Of a stretch of DNA of 64,000 bases, positions 22,271 through 32,349 are shown piece after piece. The stretch spans positions 62,001 through 126,000 of the forward strand of contig JADIIU010000033.1 in assembly GCA_027603945.1 (NCBI GenBank), in the 5' to 3' direction. Within the stretch, counting starts at the first letter, position 1, and each line of letters begins with the position of its first letter. This DNA comes from Terramyces sp. JEL0728 (lineage: Eukaryota > Chytridiomycota > Chytridiomycetes > Rhizophydiales > Terramycetaceae). The position numbers and the translations under genes are program-made. Under the pieces are notes generated by a model that saw only the letters and a list, made by a program, of their open reading frames with translations, was not told where the DNA came from and searched no databases.

Positions 22271-22735
22271 GATAAATAGTGAAACTTTTTACATGAAATT
22301 CACCATAAATTGAGGCGCAGGAGAGTTTTTCCATAGCAAACGATCATTCAAATACAATTTTCCATAAACAATAATCAATTACTCATGCGATCGCATTTGG
22401 AGACGAGTATATTGTAGTTTATGTAGATTTTGGATTTTAAAATTTCTCATTAGATGAACTGCCATCTGGCTCTCGGATATTGATAAGCAACCTGCCCTCA
22501 ACTAATTCCTACACCCTTTATCGTTCAATCGTTCAATCGTTTAATTGCGAGTCTAATTGCTCAAAAAGTAAAACAAGTTGAGCCTCCTTCTGGGAATTGC
22601 AGTACTTGGATTATTCACGGATATTAACACCAAATTTGCTTTCGCTAAACAATTGGCTTAATTGCATAGGCCGTGCTTTCAGTCCCCGCCCCCAATATTA
22701 ACAGCGGTGATGTTTCAAAAAAGTTTATCAAAAAA
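22271..22735. other. intergenic region with divergent promoters
   Basis: 465 bp between the divergent PPxY protein and LIM protein genes. It contains a tandem CGTTCAATCGTTCAATCGTT (three 9-bp units, about 22523-22542). I see no gene or RNA. Confidence 0.45.
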
Positions 22736-24129
22736 ATGGTTCACGCAAATAGAGTATGTTTTCATTGCAAGAAGGATATTTCAGGTCCATACATGCGCTC
22801 AAAGGACCTCAAATTTCACTTGGAATGCTTCAACTGCCAGGACTGTAAAGAACCCATTGCAGACCAGTACTTTTGTATTCAAGAACCAAATAGAGCACCG
22901 CAGTTTTATTGCGAATTAGATTATTTTAAAAGAAAGGATTTGCTTTGTTCCCAGTGTACAAAGCCATTACGTGGGCCTTACATTTCAACCACCACTGGGA
23001 AATACCATGAGGAACACTTTTGGTAATTGGGATTAATTCTAGTTGCGTTGTCTGCGAAGAGAAAATCAGGTCGTATGGACAGTATTTGGAACATGAAGAC
23101 AAGATTTATTGTGAGCAACACTTTTTCCTGATCAACGGAACTTGCTGTGCAGGCTGTAATACCTTTGTTTCGGAAAATCTAGTGCATGAACAGGATGCTA
23201 CTTGGCATCCATCATGCTATATGCTCAATCAATTGTGGGGCTGCAATATCAAAGTCCCCAACTATGAAAAATTCAGTCCAAGAGGTAATTTATCAATAAT
23301 AAGATCAATTTGAAATCCATGCTGATACCATACTTATTGTTGAAAAGATTTTATCTGTATTGGCAAACTTTGAAGAGATTAATGCGGAATTAGTGGCAGA
23401 AATTGTTGTTTCTTCCTCATTGAAGAACCGTAAGGTGCAAATAATGCACCAGAAGCTGTTGATTTATCATGTTGGCTATTTACTCACTTTGATTTCATCT
23501 CTGGATGAGGAGCTGCAAGTGAAAAATCTAGAAGGCACTGGAATTGGCCAATGCAAGAAACTCTTGACCGCGCTCTTGAATTGGTTTTCTGTCTTGGTTA
23601 AAAGCTATTCTCCAGACCCACAGGAAAACATTGCACGTGTAACTGCGTTTGCAAATGCAATGCTTGAGTTGATCAGATCCTGCCTTCACCATGCGATTAG
23701 ATTGGTACTTTATCGCTAATAATAGTATGACTTCTCCCCAAAGGAAAGATGGATTTCCAGATTTTTGGAAAATGTGGAACAAATTACTACTTTGAGAGAA
23801 AACGGGTCGACCCACAATGAAAAAGAACTTCAAAAGTACAGCGTATGTCAAAATTGCAAAACCAACATAGATACCGACGGGTTCACCTTGAATGAATGGA
23901 TTTGGCACGAAGAGTGCTTCAGATGTGTCAATTGTTTTTTGACATTGAGTAACAAGCCAGAAAAGGCTGCCATCAATGACGGATTGATCCTGTGTCAGAA
24001 ACATGCGACTGAAAATTCAATCTACGGTGTCAAAAAGTCTTCTCCAATTAAAGAGTAAGCAAGATTAACATTAGATTAATTCCAATTTTATCAGATATTA
24101 TTCTTCGTTTAGATCAAGTTGCTTTATAA
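22736..24129 (+). CDS. multi-LIM-domain protein (Lrg1/Rga-like N terminus, no RhoGAP)
   Basis: About 437 residues from five exons with introns of 20, 19, 21 and 20 nt. LIM1: CFHCKKDISGPYMRSKDLKF. LIM2 starts CSQCTKPLRGPY and continues across an intron to CCVVCEEKIRSYGQYL. A third, partial zinc motif starts CCAGCNTFVSEN. After a helical linker of about 200 residues a last LIM follows: CQNCKTNIDTDGF with WHEECFRCVNC. The layout is like the LIM-rich part of fungal Lrg1/Rga Rho-GAPs, but the gene stops after RLDQVAL and no GAP domain is encoded. LIM domains are protein-binding zinc modules, here probably for cell polarity. The last exon is short and therefore less certain. Confidence 0.8.
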
Positions 24130-24533
24130 TTATTATATATTATTTTTGTTTAGTTTTACGAGTTTGGCAGTATTTCTGGCTGAAACCAACATCGAATCAA
24201 GAGGGCATGTTGAACTATTACGCTATGGATGTTTCATTCACACCTGGGACCACAAACGAGAAACCAGAGACCTGGACATTACCGGATTCGACAGGACTTT
24301 TTTATTGGAAAAAAGTGCATCTCAAATGAACCAGCTTCCAATGCTCCATTCATTTTTGTTGCTGCAGTATGGTTTATCATCATTTCCTCATCATTGTCGT
24401 CTGAAAATTGAGCCAACCTTGCATCTGCCATTCCCCCTGTCAAAAAAAAGCAATGAGGAATTCCAATGCCCAATGAAGAGCCGCAAGCTGAACCAAGTAT
24501 AAATAACCAGGTAAAATTGTATACGTTATCAAC
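24130..24533. other. intergenic, upstream of repeat protein 1
   Basis: Open frames occur in this 404-bp stretch, but they lack homology signals and overlap each other on both strands. The only clear element is the TATA box at 24498-24506. Confidence 0.4.
24498..24506 (+). promoter_or_regulatory. TATA box of repeat protein 1
   Basis: TATAAATAACC lies 36 bp upstream of the ATG. The two paralogues have TATAAATCACC and TATAAATACC in the same place, so the element is conserved within this family. Confidence 0.6.
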
Positions 24534-25592
24534 ATGCAATTGTATTTATTAACTCTCGCCATCGCCTCTGCAAACGCTTATTATATCCGTGATATCACTT
24601 CTGATGCTGCCAAAGTCCAAACTGACAAAGCTGCCTTGGCCAATGACGCTGGTTTCCAAAAACTTGAATCTGACAAGAAATCTGCCCATCAGACTTTGAA
24701 AGCCGATGTCACTCCTGCACTCAAGGCAGACCCAGATTTTCAGGCATTGAAGAAGGCACACAAGACCCTTCACAAAACTGCCAAGCAAAACAACGTCAGT
24801 TTGAAAGATCTTCAGCCTGGACAGGCTACCGGGAACGCTGCTGTTGACGCTGCAATGAAGACTATTTCTGATTTGGAAGCCAAACTCGCTTCAAATGCCG
24901 ATTTCCAAAAGCTGCAAGCTGACAGGAAAACTACCCACGATGCTTTCACTGCCGACAAGGCGGCCCTCGCCAACGACCAAGCATTCCAAACTTTTGTCAA
25001 TGACAAGAAGAAAGTTGCTGCCGACCTGAAAACAGACAAGGATGCTGTAAAGGCAGACAAAGCTGCTTTGGCAAACAATGCTGGATTCCAAAAGTTGGAA
25101 AGTGACAAGAAAGCAGCAAAGGCTACTTTGAAGGCAGATAAAGCTGCGCTCAAAGGAGATGCAGATGTTCAAGCGCTCCACAAAGCTGAAAAAGCTCTCC
25201 ACCAAGCTGCCAAAAAGAACAGTGTAAACTTAAAGTCTCTTCAACCTGGCCAATCATCTGGAAACGCCGATGTTGATGCCGCAATGAAAGCTGTTTCTGA
25301 TTTGCAAACCAAGTTGGCATCAAATGCAGCGTTCCAAAAGTTGCAAACCGACAAGAAGGCTGCCAAAGACGCTACTACTGCTGACAAGGCTGCCCTTGCC
25401 AACGATGCTGGATTCCAAAAGTTGGAAGCTGATCAAAAGCAACTTCATACTGACAAGAAGGCTGCTCACCACAAGAACAAGGGAGGGGCTGCAACACCTC
25501 CTGCTCCTGCTGCTAATGGAAAGAGCCAACTCTCCAGCGCATCCAAATCCATGGTTGCACTGGGATTATTCACCATCGTTCTTGCTTTGTGA
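24534..25592 (+). CDS. secreted Lys/Ala repeat protein 1, long form with GPI-like tail
   Basis: 352 residues, no intron. A signal peptide (LYLLTLAIASANA) and YIRDITSDAAK open the mature protein. The body is built from repeats of DKAALANDAGFQKLESDKK and the linker HKTAKQNNVSL, with the GNAAVDAAMKTISDLEAKL block occurring twice, so the protein is an internal duplication of the shorter 175-residue paralogues. The C terminus MVALGLFTIVLAL after SASKS looks like a GPI-anchor signal. It is predicted to be almost entirely helical and very highly charged, and extracellular or wall-attached. No named family is recognised. Long antisense ORFs over it are by-products of the repeat composition. Confidence 0.85.
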   Translation: MQLYLLTLAIASANAYYIRDITSDAAKVQTDKAALANDAGFQKLESDKKSAHQTLKADVTPALKADPDFQALKKAHKTLHKTAKQNNVSLKDLQPGQATGNAAVDAAMKTISDLEAKLASNADFQKLQADRKTTHDAFTADKAALANDQAFQTFVNDKKKVAADLKTDKDAVKADKAALANNAGFQKLESDKKAAKATLKADKAALKGDADVQALHKAEKALHQAAKKNSVNLKSLQPGQSSGNADVDAAMKAVSDLQTKLASNAAFQKLQTDKKAAKDATTADKAALANDAGFQKLEADQKQLHTDKKAAHHKNKGGAATPPAPAANGKSQLSSASKSMVALGLFTIVLAL

Positions 25593-25956
25593 TGTTAATA
25601 AATATCTGTGTAAATAATTTATGTGCAGCTTTATTTGCCAGAGTTCTCTTGCTATTTCCGCTTTTGTAACAATGGGTGTCTGGGTAAATCCCCAACAGAT
25701 GTGCATATTAAATAATTATATTAAATTGTCTGGTGAAAACCGAATCTATGAAATTTGGTGGTAAAAGTTTAAAGGCGAGCGGAACAAACTTGTTTTGTCA
25801 AATATCACTCTTTCTTCTGCTTTTACCTTTTAAGGATTTTGGCGACTGCGAAAGGAAACCCACACCGATTATGTGTCACCCTTATGATTCAAGCGGGGAC
25901 CACATGGACTTCCGAGAACATTTAAATTGCGGGAGTTTAACACTGCAAATAAAAGG
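25593..25956. other. intergenic, 364 bp
   Basis: The first 30 bp carry the 3' end and AATAAA of repeat protein 1. The remainder shows no coding or RNA signal that I recognise. Confidence 0.4.
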
Positions 25957-26337
25957 ATGCCAATTAGAAAAGTCTGCCTGATAGTCGACGAATCCCCATA
26001 CTCCTTGCAGATTGTAAACTGGTCTATAAACAACTTGTTGAACAAGCTCACTGATCAAGTATATATCATCAAGCAAACCAAAGACAACAAAATAGCAGAG
26101 CACTGCGGGAATAGATCTGGCAGCTTTATAGAACGATTGAAGAGTAATTGCTTAAACAAGTTAAAGAAGCAAACAATAGAATCGTTCTTTAGCAATGCTC
26201 AGATTGCTCCAGAAATAATTGATATTGATCAAAAAGTCGGCAAGGAAGGAATAGAAAAACAGATAGATAACTTGCTTCCACAAGTGGTGGTTAGCGGAGC
26301 AAAGGGTGATGGGATTAGTGTCCGGTATTACAAATAA
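25957..26337 (+). CDS. universal stress protein (USP) domain protein
   Basis: 126 residues with the USP fold pattern: KVCLIVDESPYSLQIVNWSINN at the N terminus (strand 1, the ESPYS turn, helix 1) and PQVVVSGAKGDGISVRYYK at the end, corresponding to the family's G-x-x-G ATP-binding and S-V-x-x-Y end. The central helix is Lys/Asn-rich. USP proteins bind ATP or AMP and respond to stress. ATG at 25957 gives MPIRKVCLIV, the normal distance to strand 1. No intron. Confidence 0.8.
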   Translation: MPIRKVCLIVDESPYSLQIVNWSINNLLNKLTDQVYIIKQTKDNKIAEHCGNRSGSFIERLKSNCLNKLKKQTIESFFSNAQIAPEIIDIDQKVGKEGIEKQIDNLLPQVVVSGAKGDGISVRYYK

Positions 26338-26808
26338 GCTCATCTTTAAATGTACATATCAAGTAAATAAATTCCGAATATTTTCTACTTGTTTCTTGAT
26401 ACCTGTACCTGTTTAAATCTCTGACTAAACTTCATCTCAGCGACAGTTCTTGCCAGATTAGTAGGATGCCTGCTTGGAGTGCAGATTGATCTCATGTGTT
26501 GATTTTCTTGTGCGAGGTTGGTGATTAAAATGTCATGTCCGGCCGTGAACATATGAAAGTAAAGATACATTCCACGTGGACAATGATTCAGTTACGTCCT
26601 ACTATTCAAAAGCTTTGTTATTCATCTGCATTTTTACTTTTTCGGGTATATGATTACGAAATAGGCATTCGGCCGGAGTCCCGTGCCTTTCTCATTACTT
26701 TACTGTAAATGAAACACGATCAGGGTAAAAGAACACCAGGGATAAAGAATCCACTTGTTGCGAGCATACAACCAGCTGGGCCAATTAGTTTCTGGAATAT
26801 CCACTTTA
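26338..26808. other. intergenic, 471 bp, with a weak minus-strand ORF
   Basis: A 61-codon frame on the minus strand (26385-26570) reads AGHDILITNLAQENQ and ends QVSRNK. It has no family match I know and no supporting intron. It may be chance or a relic. Confidence 0.25.
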
Positions 26809-28229
26809 ATGATATTTAACGGGAGATGGAGAAATTTTTCAACTAAACCGAGCCTCTCACAAGGACAGCTGACTGCGTTAGGCCATTTTAGGTTTAACTT
26901 TTTCCCGCAAATGAAGCAGAATCAGCCATATAAGCATACCAAAGGACATGTGCTGGAGTTGCTAATGTTCAATTTTCAACCGTTGATCCAGTCGCTGACT
27001 CCACTGTTACCACTGGCCCGTGCTGTCGTAAAGAAGAAGCCGCTCAAGGGGAAAATGATCCTATATAGTAATTACGACTAACGATAGGCTATATGGCGTT
27101 CATTCTATGCCACATCGCAGGCCCTTCCATGAACATATTTAAAGATTTATTCGGGAGTATTTCAGATTTTATTTTCCCCGCCAATTCTATACAGCTTGAA
27201 AATGAGCTTTTAAAGGAGCAGATTACATTTTTACAGACAGCATTGATAAATGCGCAAAAGGCGATTGATAGTGAGCCAGTAGAGACACAGATACAGCGAA
27301 AATCGGAAAAAACCCGGCTTTTGAAGCTCAAGGACTACTTTGATATGGAGATTGAAGGAATATTGGAAATGCTGCGATTCAATGAGGTGATTCCAGGTCA
27401 GTTGAATCTCGACCCTGTCCAATCTTGGGAACAAAAGAATCAGCTGCGAATAGAATCGAAAATCACGCAGATTTACCACATTATATCCCAGTACAAGATA
27501 GCCGACTCTTCCGAAATGCTGTCGAATGAAGAGCTTGTTGAAATATTGAACCAAAACTTTTTCCACTTGAAGCAACTGTACACCTGTCTACACTCTTCCA
27601 AATCATTACAGATTAAGCAGTTGAAATTTTCAATGGCGGCACTGCAGTCTGAGATTTCTCTAATGGGCACTGCGCATCAATTGGAAATGGACAAGCTGCA
27701 AAAGACTTTGGTAGAATACGAAGATATGATTACAAAATTTATGGATGCAGACAGTATTTCATTCGCGACACTTCAGGATTTATCCCAAGATAAAAAACTT
27801 GCCAGATCACACTCTTGTCCAGACTTTAAATCAACCCACCAAGAAAAAATAGATTACGAAAAACGCTCTTCGAATTATTTCCAAGCGAGAAATAATAATC
27901 CGAAAACGCAAAAAGAAATATCCGCAATAGAACATACAATTAAAGACTTTGACCAGTCAAAACTAAAGCTTGAAGCTTCCTTTGAATCCGAGTTGGAGTC
28001 TTTAAAAAAGCTATTACAACAGAGGCAGAATACTTTGGTAAATATGAAGCTGTCACACCAAATAGAATTGGATCGCGTATATCAAGATTTATCTATTGTT
28101 GACCAAGAGATTACAAATTCAGAAACGGCCCATCACACGCAATTACAAACTCTGTCTCCTACACTTACTAATGTGCACAACTGCGTTAGTCCTACCTTGA
28201 CCGTCGATTCATTAGATTATAATTATTAA
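26809..28229 (+). CDS. coiled-coil protein of unknown function
   Basis: About 466 residues from two exons. A 20-nt intron near 27068-27087 (GTAATTACGACTAACGATAG) joins two frames that otherwise look like separate genes 11 bp apart. The N terminus (NGRWRNFSTKPSLSQ) is basic and could be a mitochondrial presequence. Residues from about 110 to the end are mostly helical with long coiled coils (QLENELLKEQITFLQTAL, FESELESLKKLLQQRQ) and a Ser-rich break around RSHSCPDF. No family recognised; a structural or tether role is all that can be suggested. Confidence 0.65.
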
Positions 28230-28308
28230 GAGCCTCGTAATATATTTGTTTTGCTATCTTGGATTTCCTTGAAACAAACCCCTGAATTTTTGTCCCAAAT
28301 TAAAGTCA

Positions 28309-29331
28309 ATGGAAAAAGGAAAATTGACTTCATTTCAACATTCAATTAGCGGCGCAACTGCAGGAGTAATATCAAGGTTCGTAATATCCCCGTTCGACGT
28401 AATTAAAATCCGGTACATTCCGCTAATACAGTCTTCAACTGCAACCTGAAAAAGTGTTTTCCAATGAAAGGAAATACAAAACCATACTGCAGTCTGCTCA
28501 ATTAATAGTCAAGGAGGAGGGAATAACAGTATTTGGAACTAATGTAGGCTTTATGGAAAGGGAATTTGGCTGCAGAGTATCTGTATTTATCGTACGGTGC
28601 AGTCCAGTTTTATACCTACCACAAAATGACGGAGTTTTTCAAGTCGGATGTATCCAGTTACTAACCAAGAATACTATTTCATCGACAATACCTAAAAGCC
28701 TGCATACATTTACCTCAGGGGCTGCATCAGGAATAACCGCCACATTAATTACATTTCCGTTCGATTTATTACGAACTAGATTCGCAGTTCAAGGAAATAT
28801 GACGATATATAACAGTATATACGGAGCAGTTGTCGATATCCATAAGCTCGAAGGATATAGAGGGTTTTATAGGGGGATTATACCATCGGTAATTCAAATT
28901 ATTCCGCAAATGGGATTAGTATTTGAATCTTACAGGTTTTTAAAGCAGAGGTATGCGACGCTGGAAGAAACTAATCCGAAATTGAAGCCGTATATATCTG
29001 GATGGAAAGATTTAATATGCGGAGGAGTTGCTGGAATGTTTAGCAAAGCATGCACCATGCTATTTGATGTAATCAGGTACACTAGACTAATTCCAGAAAG
29101 AGGCTGCAAGTACAGGGCCCAGTAAGGAATGAAATTATTATATCAGATGTTCCTAAACATACTGGCTTAATATCCACTGCTAGGGGTATCGTTGTGAACG
29201 AGGGTTTCTTGGCATTGTTTAAGGGAATATGGCCTTCAATGCTGAAAGCAGCGCCGTCATCAGCAGTTACATTCTTTATAGTTGGACAATGCCACGCGTA
29301 CTTTAAAAAAGTAAACGAAAGATCACTTTAA
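28309..29331 (+). CDS. TPC1: mitochondrial thiamine pyrophosphate carrier (TPC1-like)
   Basis: About 314 residues in five exons with introns of 19, 19, 20 and 20 nt. Three mitochondrial-carrier repeats: SPFDVIKIRLQLQPE, then ITALWKGN and YGAVQFYTYHKM; FPFDLLRTRFAVQGN; and LFDVIRKRLQVQGP before the last helix pair, with LFKGIWPSMLKAAPSSAVTF. The IRKRLQVQGP signature and size match the fungal thiamine pyrophosphate carrier, which brings ThPP across the inner membrane for matrix dehydrogenases. ATG at 28309 precedes the first carrier helix. The stop lies 30 bp from the convergent repeat protein 2. Confidence 0.9.
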
Positions 29332-29361
29332 TAGCTTGCGTTTATAGAAATAAATCAGTAT

Positions 29362-29889
29362 TTATTTTGGAGCAGTGACAGTGCCAGCCTTTGCAGCTTT
29401 CTTGTCTTGATGGAGTTTCTTCAAGTCAGCTTGCAACTTTTGGAATCCAGCATTATTAGCCAATGCTGCTTTGTCTGCTTTGACTGCAGTCTTTTTAGCT
29501 GCCTTGTCGGTTTGCAACTTTTGGAAATTTGGATCATTTGCCAACTTTGCTTTCAAGTCATTTACAGTCTTCAAGGCGGCATCAACAGCGGCATTACCAC
29601 TTGGTTTTCCATTCAATCCTCTCAACTTGATGTTGTTTTGTTTGGCAGTTTTGTGGAGAGTTTTTTGAGCTTGGACAAGTGCTTGAAAGTCTGCATTGTT
29701 TGCCAATGCTGCCTTGTCAGCTTTGATTGCCGCGTTTGCTGTTTTCTTGTCATTTTGGAGTTTTTGGAAGCCAGCATCGTTTGCCAAAGCTTGCTTGTCT
29801 GCTTGAACGGCTGCTTGATCGGAAGCAACATCGCGAATGTACAAGGCATTTACAGATAAAAGTACAAGTGAGAGTAAAGAGAATTTCAT
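29362..29889 (-). CDS. secreted Lys/Ala repeat protein 2, short form
   Basis: 175 residues, intronless. Signal peptide FSLLSLVLLSVNALYIRDV, then DQAAVQADKQALANDAGF and KLQNDKKTANAAIKADKA repeats, the linker HKTAKQNNIKLRGL, and GNAAVDAALKTVNDLKAKL. It ends AKAGTVTAPK with no hydrophobic tail, so unlike paralogue 1 it is likely freely secreted. The stop overlaps AATAAA. TATAAAT lies at 29915-29921, about 30 bp upstream. Confidence 0.82.
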   Translation of the reverse strand: MKFSLLSLVLLSVNALYIRDVASDQAAVQADKQALANDAGFQKLQNDKKTANAAIKADKAALANNADFQALVQAQKTLHKTAKQNNIKLRGLNGKPSGNAAVDAALKTVNDLKAKLANDPNFQKLQTDKAAKKTAVKADKAALANNAGFQKLQADLKKLHQDKKAAKAGTVTAPK

Positions 29890-29914
29890 TTTTAGTTTTG
29901 ATTATACTGTGGTG

Positions 29915-29921
29915 ATTTATA
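29915..29921 (-). promoter_or_regulatory. TATA box of repeat protein 2
   Basis: TATAAATCACC on the minus strand, 26-32 bp upstream of the ATG; same context as in the two paralogues. Confidence 0.55.
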
Positions 29922-30033
29922 GACAATCAGTGACAGGCTCGTTATTCCATCACAGTGAAAATCAAAGACAGTTTTTTATAGAGCATGCAATTTCGTTGAG
30001 AGCCTAGAGTACAGTTTTACTTTATTGCAACTC

Positions 30034-30325
30034 TTACAAAGCTTTGAACGCCTCGGTTGCTGCAATTAATTTTGATGTCATTGCAGGTTCAGAGGCAGAA
30101 TGCCCTACCCTTCAACAATAAGCAGCTTTGAACTCTGTAATTTCTTGTGCAAATCCCACGCATGCTTTACAGGTACAGTATCGCAAGGTACCATGTAGAA
30201 ATAAAACTGGCTGTCCATTCGGGTTGCCTGGTTGCTCGACGTACAGCGTATGAATGCCAGATACTTGTAAATTAAAGGTATTGTACGGCTCGATTGGCGG
30301 GAATTTTATATTCGTTGGTATTCAA
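30034..30325 (-). pseudogene. proline iminopeptidase pseudogene with large internal deletion
   Basis: On the minus strand this reads PPIEPYNTF and VEQPGNPNGQPVLFLHG, the N-terminal part of a proline iminopeptidase. It then jumps, right after the FLHG that should begin the HGGPGGG oxyanion motif, to CDTV/VKHAWDLHKKLQSSKL and, after one more frame break, GHSASEPAMTSKLIAATEAF, the C-terminal part. The catalytic serine and all of the middle are missing. It lies directly downstream of an intact copy, so a tandem duplicate has decayed by an internal deletion. Confidence 0.8.
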
Positions 30326-30362
30326 AAAGCAAAGTAAACGTCTTTTAATGGTCTGTATACAC

Positions 30363-31494
30363 TTAATTATCTGGAACGTTCTGCAACATATTTTGCCATT
30401 CATCGGTACACTCAATGAGCTTCTTTGAAACTTCTTCTTCGGTAGCAGAATGTCCGCTGGTAGGAATCTAAATCAACAAACTGGTACAATGTGCAACTGG
30501 GCAATCGGCCATTTCTGCTTCAAATCCCAGGCTGACCGCATTGGACAAACCACATCTATATTAGTAATGCTAACCATATCGTCCTTGTACAATGTGACAC
30601 GGAATATCCTTGATTTTGTCTATATTTTCCAGTATATAATTATCTGTCTTGAAAAATCCCTTGTTTATGAAATAGTGACATTCGATCCTTGCAAATTGTA
30701 ATGCCCACAGCGGATTCTCTACTTTATCCAGTAAATTTTGATCTACTTCTAATTTGGATGTTGCCATTTCCCACCTACTCCATTCCCTTGCTGCAGCCAA
30801 CATTACTTTTTCATCTGGACTGGTCAATCTTTTGTAATAAGCCGCAATCATATCATGTCGTTCTTCTGGAGGAATGATGCTAATATATTTCTCCCAATGA
30901 TCCGGAAACAAATTCGAGGCACCTTCTTGATAATACCATTTCAATTCGCTATTGTAAACAGTAATTAACCTGGGACGGAGCAAAAAGATACCACGGAGAA
31001 TCATTGCTCTGACTCTATACGGATATTCAATAGCATACGCCAAAGCCAAAGTAGATCCTAATCAATTTAAAAGTTACCCCAAGATCCACCAAACACAATC
31101 CAGCGTTCAATATTGCAATGGTTTCTAATCTTTTCAATATCATAAATCAATGATTGAGTGTCGTTATCCTCAATACTAGCTGCAGGTTTGGATTTACCGG
31201 CACCACGCTGATGAAATACAACAATCCTGTATTTCTGCGGATTAAAGTATCTTCTATCTACAGAAGTAGTTCCGCCGCCTTTGTTATATTTAGTTACCAG
31301 GACTAGGTTAGTATTGATTACCCTCCATGCAAGAAAAGTACTGGTGTACCCAGAGGGTTACCTATCAGCTCAACGTACAACTCATGGAAATTGTGGACGG
31401 GTAATTTGAATGTTGTGTAAGGCTCGATATGAGGATACAGCGGTCCTTTTCTTGGCATCTGCGATTGTATTGAGAGTTGAATTTGGGGATCCAT
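30363..31494 (-). CDS. proline iminopeptidase (alpha/beta hydrolase, S33)
   Basis: Spliced product of about 344 residues. The oxyanion loop HGGPGGGTTS is rebuilt across two 19-nt introns (31303-31321 and 31279-31297) that enclose a 5-nt exon at 31298-31302. The nucleophile elbow GGSWGSTLALAYA is completed by a 20-nt intron at 31058-31077. Two further introns (19 and 20 nt) restore GRYDVVCPMRSAWDL (acid) and GHSA (catalytic His). It removes N-terminal proline from peptides in the cytosol. ATG at 31494, stop at 30363. A decayed duplicate follows immediately downstream. Confidence 0.95.
31298..31302 (-). other. 5-nt microexon in proline iminopeptidase
   Basis: On the gene strand: exon end CATGGAGG, intron GTAATC...CTAG (19 nt), exon TCCTG, intron GTAACT...AAAG (19 nt), exon GCGGCGGA. 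Only inclusion of the five bases yields HGGPGGG, the invariant motif of the family. Confidence 0.85.
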
Positions 31495-31616
31495 TTGAAG
31501 ATTAAATTAAAAATTCCAAATGGCTGTCACCATTAATAATATTTCTATAAACATTTTATTTAAACCTTGTTTGCTCTCAAGTTCTACTCGTGTTCACTCT
31601 CAGCTTTTACAGATTG

Positions 31617-31903
31617 CTACTCTTGCAATTCAACCCGCTCTCCAATGTCAGCAATGACCTGTTCATATTGATCAGGAAAATCTTTTTGTATTTTCATTCT
31701 TAATTGCCTTGTCCTGTTGATGACTGAAAGTAAATCCTTGTGCATCTGATCGATAAAATTAAAGTCAATGGAAATCTCGTTGTATCTTTTTTTAGAAAAC
31801 TTGTTGAACCCTGTGAGTGTTTTATTCGTATTAGTCAGAGATTCAAGTCTATCGTTAGGATTTTGTACATTTCGAGTTGTTTTTCCTTGATTTGATTTTC
31901 CAT
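31617..31903 (-). CDS. KxDL motif-containing protein (BORC/BLOC-1-related subunit)
   Basis: 88 residues from two small exons joined by a 20-nt intron with TAAC near its 3' end, giving EILESLTNTNKTLTGFNKF. The body FIDQMHKDLLSVINRTRQLR matches the KxDL family core (H-K-D-L in place of K-x-D-L) and is followed by MKIQKDFPDQYEQV, as in KXDL1. KXDL1 belongs to BORC, which links Arl8 to lysosomes and late endosomes. Both exons are too short for a typical ORF search. Start ATG at 31903, stop TAG at 31617. Confidence 0.75.
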
Positions 31904-32080
31904 TTCAAAAATAATTACTGGTTCATTTAAGCTTCCAGTAACATAAAAGGGGATGAATTATTAGTCCAAAGCCCAGTGCGGGCATTTGAACTATTGCGGC
32001 TGCGAATGAATAAACTATAATCGCTAATAATTACTCATCATTACACTGTACATAAAAGAAGCAAGATGATGTATAGGTAA

Positions 32081-32305
32081 ATGTCAGACAATCAAGGGCC
32101 AATGAAAAAATCTGTCAAGGAAGCATGTACTTGTTTGGAAACTCTATTTGACGAGCCATGCAAGAAATGTACACGAATTGAAAACCATAAACCAACTGGC
32201 TTTGAAAGTAAAAAAGAAATCACATATGAAAATGCAATGCGGGATAAAGTCAAAGATCTATGTTCTCATTTGAACAATATGTTTGACTGTCCAGAATGTG
32301 CATAA
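32081..32305 (+). CDS. small cysteine-rich protein
   Basis: 74 residues, intronless. Two similar halves: EACTCLETLFDEPCKKCT near the start and DLCSHLNNMFDCPECA at the end, each with C-x(n)-F-D-x-P-x-x-C, suggesting an internal duplication with paired cysteines (metal binding or disulfides). No family recognised. No signal peptide. Convergent with repeat protein 3, 44 bp between stops. The AATAAA 9 bp after the stop supports it. Confidence 0.55.
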   Translation: MSDNQGPMKKSVKEACTCLETLFDEPCKKCTRIENHKPTGFESKKEITYENAMRDKVKDLCSHLNNMFDCPECA

Positions 32306-32349
32306 CTGAATCAATAAAAAAATACAATTGAATTGGTATTTACAATAAT

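Noticed and set aside
22523..22542. Triplicated CGTTCAAT unit as a possible CRISPR-like or satellite array.
   Set aside because: Only about three 9-bp units without spacers; simple slippage.
24119..24502. 127-codon plus-strand ORF after the LIM gene.
   Set aside because: Starts without a plausible ATG, overlaps an equally long antisense ORF, and ends in the promoter of repeat protein 1.
24549..25529. Long antisense ORFs across repeat protein 1 (and similarly over 29407-29859 and 32444-32965).
   Set aside because: They mirror the Lys/Ala codon bias of the sense repeats and have no start context, splice signals or homology.
27082..27092. Two separate genes with an 11-bp gap (ORFs ending 27081 and starting 27093).
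   Set aside because: A perfect 20-nt intron spans the gap and joins both frames, so it is one gene.
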